A DNA stretch of 39,990 nucleotides from Candidatus Odyssella sp. (GCA_016792765.1 JAEULD010000295.1:1-39990), one strand, 5' to 3'. Shown: positions 1 to 8,893, numbered from the stretch's first letter. The notes: generated by a model not told the origin, from the letters alone. Numbers and translations are program-made.

Positions 1-3000
1 CGCTTGCGGCTGCGCGGGCTGCTCGTCGAGCTGGTCGGCCAGCGGCAGGCCGATCAGCGCGGCGAGAGCGGCATTCGTGCCGGCATTGCGTTCGTTCGTC
101 CCGCTGTTGCGGCCGGACCAGGTCCCGCCCGGGCCGTCGCAGGTCGGGGGCGGCGGCACGTCGCAATCGCACACCTCGCCCTCTTCGACGCGGATGCGGA
201 CCACGGCCGTATCGATCCCGCCTTTGCCGTCGCCGACCGCGTAACTGAAAGTGTCGGTCCCGGTGAAGCCGGCGAACGGCGTGTACGTGAAGGTTCCGTC
301 GCCGTTGTCGACGAGCGTGCCGTTGAACGTGCTGGTGTAGGCCTCGACCCGGAGCGCGTCGCCGTCGGCATCGTCGTCGTTGGCGAGGATCGCGATCGTG
401 ACCGGCAGGCCGCATTCGGTGGCCGCACGGTCGTTGTTCGCCTCGGGCGGCGTGTTCTCGTCCTCCTCGCAGCCGCACACCACCGAGTATTCGTCGGACT
501 CGACGATGTGGCTTTCGACGTAGCTGGTGCCTTCGCCGGGAACGATGGCGGCGGTCTGAGCGCCGTTCGTCGCCGTGGAGTTCTCGAGCACGAGCCGGAA
601 ATCTTCGACCCCTTCGTCGATAGCGTCGGCCGAAGGCGTGATATCGAACTCGAGCTGCGTGGTCGACGCGTTCGCGGCGAACGTCACGCGGACGGCACCG
701 TTGCCGAGATTCGCGACCGTGATTCCGGTCTCGCCCGCCGCGGCCTCGGAGAGCGCATCGAACAGGAAGTCGGGCCCGCCGAGATCGGCGAAGCTGGCCG
801 AATCGTGCCCGTTGTGGAGCGAGAGGAACTCCACGCGGACGTCGACGGAGCGCGTCTGCCCGGCCTCGAGCTGGAGATCGGAGATGCCGATCGTGTAGGG
901 CGGATCGACTTCCTCGATCAGGCAGGGCGGGCCGACGATGAACCATTCCGGCGGCGGCGCCTGGCAATCGCCGCTGTCGAAGATGTAGCCCGCGCCCTCG
1001 ACGACGCGCGTGACGTCGCAATGGTCGAGTTGGTCCTTGTTCGCGACGGTGAGCATGAAGCTCTCGTCGCCCTCGGCCACGCCGTCGGTGAACGTATCGA
1101 TGCGCACCTTGATGCCGGTGGAGCCGGTCGGGATCGTGACGATCGTGCCGTTCGGCCCGCCCGCGTCGAGCCAGGTGGCGCCGCCGTCGACGCTGTACTC
1201 GAAGTTCCCGGCCTCGAGGTCCTTGCCGGGCTGCGCGGCGTTGGTATCGACCGTCGACAGCGGCTGGATCGCGAGATCGAGCTCGATCGGCTCGTCGGTC
1301 GCGTTGGACATCGTCAGGTCGAAGACGAGCTTGTCGCCCTCGAAGCCCTCGGCGTCGCTGATCGTCAGCTGATATTCGTCGGGATCGAGCACCTGGCTGT
1401 TCACGAAGCTCGTGCCTTCGCCGGGCACGACCGTGCCGGGAATGGCGCCGCCGGTGACGATCTCGTTCTCGAGCACGATCTGGAAGTCCTCGACCGGCTC
1501 GTCGATGCCGTCTTCGGCCGCGAGTACGTCGAACGTGATCTCGTTCGTCGAAGCGTTCGCGGCGAACGTGACCCGCACCGCGCCATTGCCGAGATCGGTG
1601 ACGGTGATGCCGGTTTCGCCGGCCACCGCCGCCGAGATCGCGTTGAAGAGGAAATCCTCTCCGCCGACGAAGTCGCCGAACGAAGCGACTCCGTGGCCCG
1701 GCGCCGTCGTGCCGAATTCGACCCGGACATCGATCGAGCGCGTCTGGCCCGGTGCGAGCATGAGGTCGGAAACGCCGAACGTGAAGGCGGGGTCGATCTC
1801 CTCGACCAGGCACGGCGGGCCCTTGATGTAGTAGGTCGGGCCGCAGTCGTTGTTGCCGCCGTCGAAGATGTAGCCTGCACCGTCGACGATGAACGTGACG
1901 TCGCACTTGTCGAGCTGATCCTTGTTCGCGACGGTGAGCAGGAAGCTCTCGTCGCCCTCGAGCGCGGCATCGCCGAACGTCTCGATGCGCACGAGGATCG
2001 AGGTGGCGCCGATCGGAATCTGCACGATCGTGCCGTTGGGCCCGGTCGCGTCGAGCCAGGTGACGCCGCCATCGACGCTGTACTGGAAGTTCCCGGCCTC
2101 GAAGTCGACGCCGGGCGTGGCGGGATTGGTGTTCACCGTGGCCAGCGGCTCGGCGCGGAGATCGAGCGCGATCACCTCGTCGCTCGGATTCGAGAGCGTG
2201 ATCTCGAAGACGAGCGGAGCGCCCTCGCTCCCTTCGGCGTCCTTGATCGTGACCTGGTATTCGTCGAGGTCGAGGATCTGGCTGTTGACGAAGCTCGTGC
2301 CGGGGCCGTCGATGACGTCTCCCGGCGTGGCGCCGCCGGTCACCTGCTCGTTGAAGATGACGAAGCGGAAATCCTCGATCGGCTCGTTGTTGCCGTCGTC
2401 GACGGCCAGGATATCGAAAGTGAGCTGATTGGTGGACGCATTCGCGGCGAACGTGACGCGCACGACTCCGTTGCCGAGATCCTGGACGGTGATCCCGGTC
2501 TCGTTCGCGGCCGCGGCCTGAATCGCGAGGAACAGGAAGTCATCGCCGCCGACGAAATCGGCGAATGACGCGGCGCCGTGCCCGGGCTGGATGCTCAGGA
2601 AGTCGACGCGGATGTCGATCGAGCGCGTTTGGCCCGGCTCCAGCAACAGCTGGCTGACGCCGAACGTGAATGGCGGATCGACCTCCTCCACCATGCAGTA
2701 CGGACCCTCGATGAACCACTTCGGCTTCTCGTCGCACGGCGGCGGCGGGGGCGGCGGCGGCGGGGGCGGCGGCGGCGGCGGGCTGCCCGGGGGGCTGCCC
2801 GGCGGGCCCGGCGGCGGAATCAACGTGTAGGGTAGCGGCGGCAACGGCCCGAGGTGATTGAGCGGTCCGAGCGTGCCGCCCGGCGCGAATTCGGTGAACA
2901 GACGGCCGCCTTCGGCGCCCGGGTCCTCGGGCCCGGCGCCCGGCGCAAGGTCGGTCAGGGCGATCTTGTCGCCTTTGGCGAAGTAGACGCCGATGCTCTT

Positions 3001-3627
3001 GTTGTCCTTGAGAGCGCTGTAGCCTTCGAGGGTGAGAACGGCGCCGTCCTTGAAGGTGAGGACGAGGTTTCCGTCCTTGTCGACTTGCGATTTCGCCACT
3101 TGGCCGAAGCCGAAGTTCAGCGCCAACGGCTTGTCGTCGGTGAGCTTGAAGCTCTGTTTCTCGCCGGCCGGCGGTTTCTGGATGATGACGACGTCGCCGG
3201 GCGTGCCCGGAGCGGGCTTTTCGGCGGTCTTGCGCGGTCCGGCGGTGGGCGACAGCAATTCCGTGAAAGCGTAGTGCTTGCCGTCCGGCTGGATGATGGT
3301 GGTGCGGACTTCGCCCAGCATCCCGAACGCGGTCATGTACTCCTTGAGAACGACCTTGCCGCCGTTCTCGAACTCGAGCACGAGGTCGTCCTTGACCACC
3401 TCGCGCGCCTTCACGTCGGCCGCGTCGAATGCCAGTTTCAGCGGGCGGCCGGCCACGACGGTGACGTTGACGGTCTGGCCCGCATCCGGCTTCGGCACGT
3501 CGATCGGCGTCACGCCCGACTGAGCGATCTCGATGCGACCGATGCCGGAGTCCCTCGTCGCGCCGATCTCGAGCCCGTCCGTGTCCTCGGCGGCTCCCGC
3601 TCCCGTGCGGCCCTTGTCTGTCGTCAT
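1..3627 (-). CDS. Giant type I-secreted repeat protein / adhesin, C-terminus outside window
   Basis: The reading frame is open from the ATG at 3627 to the window edge (1209 residues, no stop). A GGGAG lies 7 bases before the start. There is no Sec signal peptide. Residues ~40-240 hold two related beta-rich segments with motifs such as DLVLEFENGGKVVL and NLVLTFKDGAVLTL, resembling the N-terminal domains of alphaproteobacterial large type I substrates (BapA-like; inference). Residues 283-297 are 15 consecutive prolines. Three Calx-beta-like modules begin at residues 304, 599 and 895. The third is shorter and leads into a cadherin-like (tandem-95) domain at ~1060-1146 (ILANDDDADGD, GTFTYTP, GTDTFSYAVGDGKGG), followed by a Cys/Pro linker. 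It is probably a cell-surface or released adhesin exported by the adjacent ABC-HlyD-TolC system. The C-terminal secretion signal and any RTX repeats would lie outside the window. Fourteen cysteines, clustered at module borders, are odd for this class. Confidence is high for the frame and moderate for the adhesin role. Confidence 0.85.
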   Translation of the reverse strand, partial: MTTDKGRTGAGAAEDTDGLEIGATRDSGIGRIEIAQSGVTPIDVPKPDAGQTVNVTVVAGRPLKLAFDAADVKAREVVKDDLVLEFENGGKVVLKEYMTAFGMLGEVRTTIIQPDGKHYAFTELLSPTAGPRKTAEKPAPGTPGDVVIIQKPPAGEKQSFKLTDDKPLALNFGFGQVAKSQVDKDGNLVLTFKDGAVLTLEGYSALKDNKSIGVYFAKGDKIALTDLAPGAGPEDPGAEGGRLFTEFAPGGTLGPLNHLGPLPPLPYTLIPPPGPPGSPPGSPPPPPPPPPPPPPPPCDEKPKWFIEGPYCMVEEVDPPFTFGVSQLLLEPGQTRSIDIRVDFLSIQPGHGAASFADFVGGDDFLFLAIQAAAANETGITVQDLGNGVVRVTFAANASTNQLTFDILAVDDGNNEPIEDFRFVIFNEQVTGGATPGDVIDGPGTSFVNSQILDLDEYQVTIKDAEGSEGAPLVFEITLSNPSDEVIALDLRAEPLATVNTNPATPGVDFEAGNFQYSVDGGVTWLDATGPNGTIVQIPIGATSILVRIETFGDAALEGDESFLLTVANKDQLDKCDVTFIVDGAGYIFDGGNNDCGPTYYIKGPPCLVEEIDPAFTFGVSDLMLAPGQTRSIDVRVEFGTTAPGHGVASFGDFVGGEDFLFNAISAAVAGETGITVTDLGNGAVRVTFAANASTNEITFDVLAAEDGIDEPVEDFQIVLENEIVTGGAIPGTVVPGEGTSFVNSQVLDPDEYQLTISDAEGFEGDKLVFDLTMSNATDEPIELDLAIQPLSTVDTNAAQPGKDLEAGNFEYSVDGGATWLDAGGPNGTIVTIPTGSTGIKVRIDTFTDGVAEGDESFMLTVANKDQLDHCDVTRVVEGAGYIFDSGDCQAPPPEWFIVGPPCLIEEVDPPYTIGISDLQLEAGQTRSVDVRVEFLSLHNGHDSASFADLGGPDFLFDALSEAAAGETGITVANLGNGAVRVTFAANASTTQLEFDITPSADAIDEGVEDFRLVLENSTATNGAQTAAIVPGEGTSYVESHIVESDEYSVVCGCEEDENTPPEANNDRAATECGLPVTIAILANDDDADGDALRVEAYTSTFNGTLVDNGDGTFTYTPFAGFTGTDTFSYAVGDGKGGIDTAVVRIRVEEGEVCDCDVPPPPTCDGPGGTWSGRNSGTNERNAGTNAALAALIGLPLADQLDEQPAQPQA
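451..2718 (-). repeat. Three tandem Calx-beta-like modules, period ~295 codons
   Basis: Modules start at 2718 (WFIEGPYCMVEEVDPPFTF), 1833 (YYIKGPPCLVEEIDPAFTF) and 945 (WFIVGPPCLIEEVDPPYTI). The spacings are 885 and 888 bases. Each carries PGQTRSID/SVDVRV, then GNGxVRVTFAANAST, an EDFR/EDFQ segment and TSFVNSQ or TSYVESH. Modules 1 and 2 continue into a second half (DEYQVTIKDAEGSEG; FQYSVDGGVTWLDA; EGDESFLLTVANKDQLD) that is missing from module 3. Similarity is visible at both protein and DNA level, so the array probably arose by tandem duplication. Confidence 0.85.
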
Positions 3628-3942
3628 GGCGACGCTCCCAGCGTGCAATTCCCGGTCGAGTTGGGCATTCCCGGCGCGAGCGCCGACTGCGCCGCGCGAT
3701 AACGCGGCGCCGTTTCAGCCGAGCCGGAAGAAGAACCAACCCATCGCCGCCGCCTCGGGGAGCGGTCTCGTCGGTCCCAGCCGGGACCGGAGGCGGCCGC
3801 GATGACGGCCCCGCGGGGCCAGTCATCCATTTTGCAGGCGGGCGTTAACCAATATCGTTAGGCCAGCGGCAAAGATGAGGGTGATTATCCGAGGAAATTG
3901 TGGGCGTCAAACGAGATCATCGTTAATTCCGCCGATATTTCT

Positions 3943-3964
3943 GGGCGAATTGGTTAATTCGCCC
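3943..3964. promoter_or_regulatory. Perfect 9-bp inverted repeat, possible operator
   Basis: GGGCGAATT-GGTT-AATTCGCCC is a perfect palindrome with a 4-base spacer, in an AT-rich patch about 320 bases upstream of the giant protein start. A similar GTTAATTC word occurs at 3922. It has no T-run, so it looks more like a protein-binding site or a weak hairpin than a terminator. No regulator can be named from the sequence. Confidence 0.35.
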
Positions 3965-3989
3965 GGCGCCCTGCGAAATCCCCAAACGG

Positions 3990-4019
3990 ATCACGCCCCG
4001 CCTTTCGGCGAGGCGTGAT
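3990..4019. terminator. Probable terminator downstream of the TolC-like gene
   Basis: ATCACGCC..GGCGTGAT flank an inner CGCC-TTTC-GGCG, giving a 13-bp stem with one mismatch. It lies 32 bases after the channel gene's stop. The T-run (TTTT) is on the plus-strand side; on the minus strand the hairpin is followed only by a weak T patch (CGTTTGG). It may therefore be an imperfect or bidirectional terminator separating the channel gene from the giant protein gene. Confidence 0.6.
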
Positions 4020-4050
4020 TTTCCTTCGCAGGATCCCGAGGCGGTCGGGG

Positions 4051-5610
4051 CTACTGCTGTGGCGGCTGGCCGGGCTGCGGCGGTTGGCCAGGCTGCGCCG
4101 GCGGAGCCGGCGGCGCCGGATCGGTCGCCGCGGGCGGCGGCGGCGCGGGCTGCCCGCCGCGCGGCCCGAGTGCCGGCGTGCGCCACGTATGAATGAAGTC
4201 GTCGCGCCGCGGCGTGATGTCGTCGACCGTGCTGTGGAACACGCTGCTCGGCGGCGGACGCGTCGCCTCGCCCGGCGCCGCGATGCCGAGCGTATCGAGC
4301 AGGCGGCCCATGCTGGCGAGAGTGCGGAAGATTCCGAACCTCACCGTCGCTTCTTCGGTGGCGATGCCGGTCTGGTTGTTGAAGACCTCGTTCTGGATGT
4401 CGAGCAGGTCGAGCAGCGTGCGGCGGCCGCGATCGAACTGCTGCGAATAGGCCACGCGAACCCGCTCGTTCGCCGCCAGCTGCTGTTGCAGCGCCACGCG
4501 GCGCTCGCGGGCCGACTGAACGGCGTTCCAAGACACGCGCGTCTGCTGCGCGACCTCGCGGCGCGAACGTTCGAGCGTCTCGCGCGATTCGTAGAGGCGC
4601 GCGACGGCTTCGCGCTTGCGCGCCACGTCGGAGCCGCCGCGATAGAGATTCCAGCGGCCCTGCAGCATGAGGGAGAACTGCTCTGCCTGACCGCGCGTGC
4701 CGTCGGCGTTGTAGAGGAAGTTGTAGTTCGCCTCCGCCGTGATCGTCGGGAACCAGCGCGAATCGGCGACGCCGATCGCCGCATGCGCGACCCGCACGTC
4801 GGCGGTCGCGGCGCGGACCGCGGGAGCCTGCTCGGTCGCCGCCGTCACGGCTTCGTCGACGCTTGCCGGCAGCGCGCTGTCGGGCGAGCTCGTGTCGGTC
4901 AGCGCCGTCGGCTGTTCGCCCACGGCCTGGACGTAGAGGGCCACCGCGTCGCCATACTGGCGACGCGCCGTGGCGACGTTGGCTTGCGCGTTCGAGAGAC
5001 GCGCCTGCGCCTGATCGACGTCGGACTGCGGACCGCGGCCGCCCCGCGCGCGCGCCTGCACGCGACGCAGGATTTCCTCGTGCACGCGCACGTTCTGAGT
5101 CGCGATCTCGAGGATGCGCTGCGTGCGCTGGACTTCGAGATAGGCCTCGATGGCGCGCAGCGCGATCACCTGCGCCGTGTCCATCGTGCGATGCGCCGAC
5201 GATTCCACGCGATAGAACTGGCGGCTCACCTCGCTGTCGGTGTTGAAACCGTCGAACAAGAGCTGACGGAGGCTGACGCCCGCCTCATAGCGGTTCATGT
5301 CGACCCAGCCGCCCTCGCCGTTGATCCGACCCGGGCGGGTGCGCGTCGCGACGTTGTTGGTCCATTCGTGACCGATCGCGCCGCGCACGTCGAGTTGCGG
5401 CAGATAACCGCCGCGCGTCGCGCGCAGCTCCTGCTCGATCGCGCGTCGCGAGAAGCGCAGCTGGCCGACTTCGGGATGGGTGGCGACCGCGGCTTCCGCC
5501 GCTTCCTTCAGGGTCTTCGCACCGGCGCCGCCGGAGGAAAGGGCGAGAGCGCCGATCGCGGCCGCGGCAGCAGCCGCCATGCGCGCAGATTTCGTGGCAA
5601 GGCTCTTCAT
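4051..5610 (-). CDS. Type I secretion outer-membrane channel, TolC/LapE family
   Basis: This is a 519-residue periplasm-spanning channel protein. I start it at 5610 (MKSLATKSARM), preceded by GGGGA, rather than at the in-frame codon 48 bases upstream, because it then opens with a clean signal peptide (basic start, Ala-rich core, GAGA cleavage region). The mature part has the two-fold outer-membrane efflux repeat: TLKEAAEAAVATHPEV at the start, LRQLLFDGFNTDSEV in the first half, and FSLMLQGRWNLYRGGSD plus RRTLLDLLDIQNEVFN in the second. The last ~40 residues are an unusual Pro/Gln/Ala-rich tail. It should dock onto the HlyD-type proteins encoded divergently from 8903 and export the giant protein encoded next to it. 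The family is confident; the substrate assignment is from context. Confidence 0.9.
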   Translation of the reverse strand: MKSLATKSARMAAAAAAAIGALALSSGGAGAKTLKEAAEAAVATHPEVGQLRFSRRAIEQELRATRGGYLPQLDVRGAIGHEWTNNVATRTRPGRINGEGGWVDMNRYEAGVSLRQLLFDGFNTDSEVSRQFYRVESSAHRTMDTAQVIALRAIEAYLEVQRTQRILEIATQNVRVHEEILRRVQARARGGRGPQSDVDQAQARLSNAQANVATARRQYGDAVALYVQAVGEQPTALTDTSSPDSALPASVDEAVTAATEQAPAVRAATADVRVAHAAIGVADSRWFPTITAEANYNFLYNADGTRGQAEQFSLMLQGRWNLYRGGSDVARKREAVARLYESRETLERSRREVAQQTRVSWNAVQSARERRVALQQQLAANERVRVAYSQQFDRGRRTLLDLLDIQNEVFNNQTGIATEEATVRFGIFRTLASMGRLLDTLGIAAPGEATRPPPSSVFHSTVDDITPRRDDFIHTWRTPALGPRGGQPAPPPPAATDPAPPAPPAQPGQPPQPGQPPQQ

Positions 5611-6127
5611 GATTTCCCCGCGAATCCCCGTTTTCGTCACTGAGTACAAGCGCGACATGGTTCCACGCGCTCTCCCGTAACACCGGCGACTATTGGTTCA
5701 GTATGCTCGGCTACTTTTGAGACGAACAAGTAAATAATTGATTAACCAGAGTGCAAGCGAAATCGTAGTTAAGGTTCCAGCCCAATTTTACAAGGATCTT
5801 ACCCACCCGCCCAAGCATCTCGATGCCCCAGGCGTCCCCGCATCTGCCCATGGTAATGTATCACATTTCAGCCCCCATCGCCACCGTCCGCCCGTTTACT
5901 TTACCGACCGATCCTGCGGCGCTTGGCAACGAAGTGTTAACTTTGCTGGCTCAGGTTCCGTAGTTTCGGAGGCAAGGGCCACGGCGGTCTCATGGCTTCC
6001 CGGCGATGCTGCGCCGAGGCCATCGGGAATGCTACTGTGGCCCCTTGCCCCGAACGCCGTCGCGCTGGGCGTGGCGGTGGCCTGAGCGGAAATCTTCTCG
6101 TCGGCGGAGTTTCGGGGGAGCGCCAGC
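5611..6127. promoter_or_regulatory. Divergent promoter region of the secretion locus
   Basis: These 517 bases separate the channel gene (minus) from the exporter operon (plus). Bases ~5690-5800 are markedly AT-rich for this genome (for example GTAAATAATTGATTAACC) and are the most likely place for the divergent promoters. A frame at 5738-6085 has no recognisable domain, skewed composition and no good ribosome-binding site, so I do not call it. I could not define -35/-10 boxes with confidence. Confidence 0.45.
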
Positions 6128-8893
6128 GTGTCCACTGCCAGTGTCGGGAGAGTCGTGCAAGACCACGCCGCCACGCAGCAACGAGAGGAAACGGCGCTGC
6201 CGCCCGGTCAAGTGCCGTCGACGCGCCGTGCGCCACCGCCGCCCGGCGAGGCGTTGACGCCCGGCATGTCGGCGCCCCCCGTTACGGGGCCTGCGGCGCC
6301 CTCTGCCCCTGCGGCGCCGACTCCGATCCCGCAGTCGGGCGGCGATTCGCGCCGCGTCGCGCCACCCGCACGCCCGCTCGTGTCGCCGGCGCAACCGATC
6401 CAGTTCCCGTCGCGGGTGGACGAGGCCACGCCGCATTTCGAAGCGGCGCGTGGCCCCCGGCACGACGGCAACGTCACGCCATTGCGCCCGGCCCCCTCGC
6501 CGTCCAATCCGTTTCCGGTGCCTCCGGTGCAGGTGCACGCCGCCTCTGCGCCCGCGGCCACGACCATTCACGTTCCCGCGGCACGCGCGCCGCACGCGGC
6601 CCCGGCCGAGGCCATGCGGGATGCGCGCCCGGCCGCCGAGCCGCGCCCGGCGCCGCCGCGTGCCGCAGCGGCGATCCCGCCCCCGCCCATCGTGGAGCGC
6701 CGCGGGCCGGCAGACGAGGCAGCCGCCGCCGTCGCCGCCGCGGCTGCCGCTTCGAATTGGCGCATTCCGCAGCAGACGGCGCGCGCCGACGACCCGCTGC
6801 TCGACTGCCTGATCGTCCTGACGGCGATTTTCGAGCGCCCGCATTCGGCCGAAGCGCTGACGGCCGGCCTTCCGCTGGTGCAGAATCGCCTGACCCCCGA
6901 GCTTTTCATCCGCGCGGCCTCGCGCGCCGGCCTGGCGGCGCGCATCGTCAAGCGCCCGATCGGCGAGATTTCCGATCTTTCGCTGCCCTGCGTCCTGCTG
7001 CTCAAGGACGCGCGCGCCTGCGTGCTGACGGCGCTCAGCGGCGGCAAGGCGACCGTCATCGTGCCCGAAACGGGACATGGCACGGTCGAACTGCCGCAGG
7101 ACCACCTCGCCCAGCGCTACACCGGCTACGCGGTGTTCGCGCGGCCCGAATATCAGTTCGACGCGCGTTCGGATGCGACCGAGCTGCGCCCCACGCGCAA
7201 CTGGTTTTGGGGAACGCTCGGGCGCTTCTGGCGCATCTACACGCAGGTGGGCCTGGCCGCGATCTTCGTGAACCTGTTCGCGATCGCGCTGCCGCTGTTC
7301 ACGATGAACGTGTACGACCGCGTGGTCCCGACCAAGGGGCAGGAGACGCTGTGGGTGCTGGTGCTCGGCGTCGGCATCATTTTCGCGTTCGAGTTCCTGC
7401 TCCGAATGCTGCGATCGTACTTCGTCGACACGGCCGGACGCAGCGCCGATGTGATCATGGCCAGCGCGGTCTTCCAGCAGGTGCTCGGCATCCGGCTCGA
7501 CCAGCGCCCGCAATCGGCCGGCGCGTTCGCGCAGCAATTGCGCGAATTCGAGAGTCTGCGCGATTTCTTCACCTCGGCCACGCTCGTCACGCTGATCGAC
7601 CTGCCGTTCGTGCTGCTGTTCATCGCCGTGGTCGCGATCATCGGCGGGCCGGTGGCGCTGGTACCGCTGATCGCGGTGCCGCTGATCATCGGCGTCGGCT
7701 GGTTCCTGCAGGTGCCGCTCAACAAGGTCGTGACGCAGTCCGCGCGCGAATCCGCCCAGAAGCACGCGCTGCTCGTCGAAAGCATCGTCGGCCTCGAGAC
7801 GATCAAGGGCCTCGGCGCCGAAGGTCGCACGCAGCGGAACTGGGAGCGCTTCGTCGGCATGACGGCCAAGAGCGCCCAGCGCGCGCGAGAGCTCTCGCAG
7901 TTCGGCCAGTATTTCACCGGCCTCGTGAGCCAGATCGTGAGCGTCGCCGTCGTCGTGGTCGGCGTCTACCTCATCTTCGAGGGCCACCTGACCGTGGGCG
8001 CGCTGATCGCCTGCACGATCCTGACCGGCCGCGCGATGGCGCCGCTGACCCAGGTCGCCGCGCTGCTGACGCGCTTCGACCAGTCGATGGTCTCGCTCAA
8101 GACCATCGACAAGATCATGTCGATGCCGGTCGAGCGGCCGGCCGGCACGCAGTTCGTCCACCGCCCGGTGCTGCGCGGCGCGATGGAGTTCCGCGACGTC
8201 GAATTCACCTATCCGAACCAGCCGCTTCCGGCGCTGGACGGCGTCTCGTTCTCGGTGCGGCCGGGCGAGCGCGTCGCCATCATCGGCAAGATCGGCTCCG
8301 GCAAGAGCACGATCGAGAAGCTGATCCTCGGCTTCTATCAGCCGCAGAAGGGCGCGATCCGCATCGACGGGACCGACATGAAGCAGATCGATCCCGCGGA
8401 TTTGCGCCGCAACATCGGCTACGTGCCGCAGGACGTGTTCCTCTTCTTCGGCTCGGTCCGCGAGAACATCGCAATGGGCGCGCCCCATGCCGACGACGCC
8501 GCGATCCTGCGCGCCGCACGCATCGCGGGGGTGGACAGCTTCGTCGCGCGCCATCCGCAGGGCTTCGATCTTCAGGTCGGGGAGCGCGGCGAGGCGCTCT
8601 CGGGCGGCCAGCGCCAGTCGATCGCCATCGCGCGCGCGCTCGTGCGCGACCCGAACATCGTGATCCTCGACGAGCCCACCAGCGCAATGGACAAGGGCTC
8701 CGAGGACTGGCTGATCGCACGCTTGCGCGAGATCCTCGAGGGCAAGACGCTGGTCTTGGTGACGCAGCGCCTTTCCCTGCTCACGCTGGTCGAGCGCGTG
8801 ATCGTCATGGACAGCGGCAAGATCGTCGCGGACGGGCCGCGCGACAAGGTGCTGGAGACGCTGGCCAAGGGCCAGATCAGGGGAGCGAGCTAG
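6128..8893 (+). CDS. Type I secretion ABC exporter, LapB-like, with degenerate C39 domain
   Basis: This 921-residue inner-membrane permease/ATPase starts at GTG 6128, behind GGGGAG. Residues 1-209 are a Pro/Ala-rich, probably disordered extension. A C39-like domain follows (DDPLLDCLIVL onward) that lacks the catalytic His, so it should bind substrate rather than cleave a leader. The transmembrane domain begins with the VGLAAIFVNLFAIALPLFTMNVYDRV region typical of LapB-type exporters. The nucleotide-binding domain has Walker A GKIGSGKST (720-728), signature LSGGQ (824-828) and Walker B VILDEPTSAMD with E849 as catalytic base. The H-loop position holds Gln (Q880, VTQRLSLL) instead of His. It is the first gene of a three-gene operon with two HlyD-type proteins. 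The likely substrate is the giant protein encoded at the left edge. Confidence 0.93.
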   Translation: MSTASVGRVVQDHAATQQREETALPPGQVPSTRRAPPPPGEALTPGMSAPPVTGPAAPSAPAAPTPIPQSGGDSRRVAPPARPLVSPAQPIQFPSRVDEATPHFEAARGPRHDGNVTPLRPAPSPSNPFPVPPVQVHAASAPAATTIHVPAARAPHAAPAEAMRDARPAAEPRPAPPRAAAAIPPPPIVERRGPADEAAAAVAAAAAASNWRIPQQTARADDPLLDCLIVLTAIFERPHSAEALTAGLPLVQNRLTPELFIRAASRAGLAARIVKRPIGEISDLSLPCVLLLKDARACVLTALSGGKATVIVPETGHGTVELPQDHLAQRYTGYAVFARPEYQFDARSDATELRPTRNWFWGTLGRFWRIYTQVGLAAIFVNLFAIALPLFTMNVYDRVVPTKGQETLWVLVLGVGIIFAFEFLLRMLRSYFVDTAGRSADVIMASAVFQQVLGIRLDQRPQSAGAFAQQLREFESLRDFFTSATLVTLIDLPFVLLFIAVVAIIGGPVALVPLIAVPLIIGVGWFLQVPLNKVVTQSARESAQKHALLVESIVGLETIKGLGAEGRTQRNWERFVGMTAKSAQRARELSQFGQYFTGLVSQIVSVAVVVVGVYLIFEGHLTVGALIACTILTGRAMAPLTQVAALLTRFDQSMVSLKTIDKIMSMPVERPAGTQFVHRPVLRGAMEFRDVEFTYPNQPLPALDGVSFSVRPGERVAIIGKIGSGKSTIEKLILGFYQPQKGAIRIDGTDMKQIDPADLRRNIGYVPQDVFLFFGSVRENIAMGAPHADDAAILRAARIAGVDSFVARHPQGFDLQVGERGEALSGGQRQSIAIARALVRDPNIVILDEPTSAMDKGSEDWLIARLREILEGKTLVLVTQRLSLLTLVERVIVMDSGKIVADGPRDKVLETLAKGQIRGAS

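Larger units (their letters stand above)
3628..4050. other. Intergenic region between the channel gene and the giant protein gene
   Basis: These 423 bases contain no convincing gene. The central part (about 3840-3960) is clearly richer in A+T than its surroundings and carries several GTTAA/TTAATTC words. It is the likely promoter region of the giant secreted protein. It also holds the inverted repeat at 3943-3964 and the hairpin at 3990-4019, listed separately. I could not fix a -35/-10 pair. Confidence 0.5.

Noticed and set aside
4-2568. 854-codon open frame on the plus strand across the left edge
   Set aside because: It is exactly codon-aligned antisense to the giant secreted protein frame, which has recognisable domains. 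The plus-strand translation has Arg/Val/Asp-rich shadow composition.
2740-2790. GGC/GGG-rich tract as a simple-sequence contingency repeat
   Set aside because: It encodes 15 prolines in frame with mixed CCG/CCC codons, so it is a linker and not a clean slippage tract, although length variation is possible.
3840-3865. TTAA-spacer-TTAG as a CtrA-type site
   Set aside because: The spacing is nine bases rather than the seven of the CtrA consensus, and the second half is imperfect.
5738-6085. 115-codon frame in the divergent control region
   Set aside because: It has no ribosome-binding site, His/Pro-rich odd composition and no homology I recognise, and it lies in AT-rich promoter DNA.
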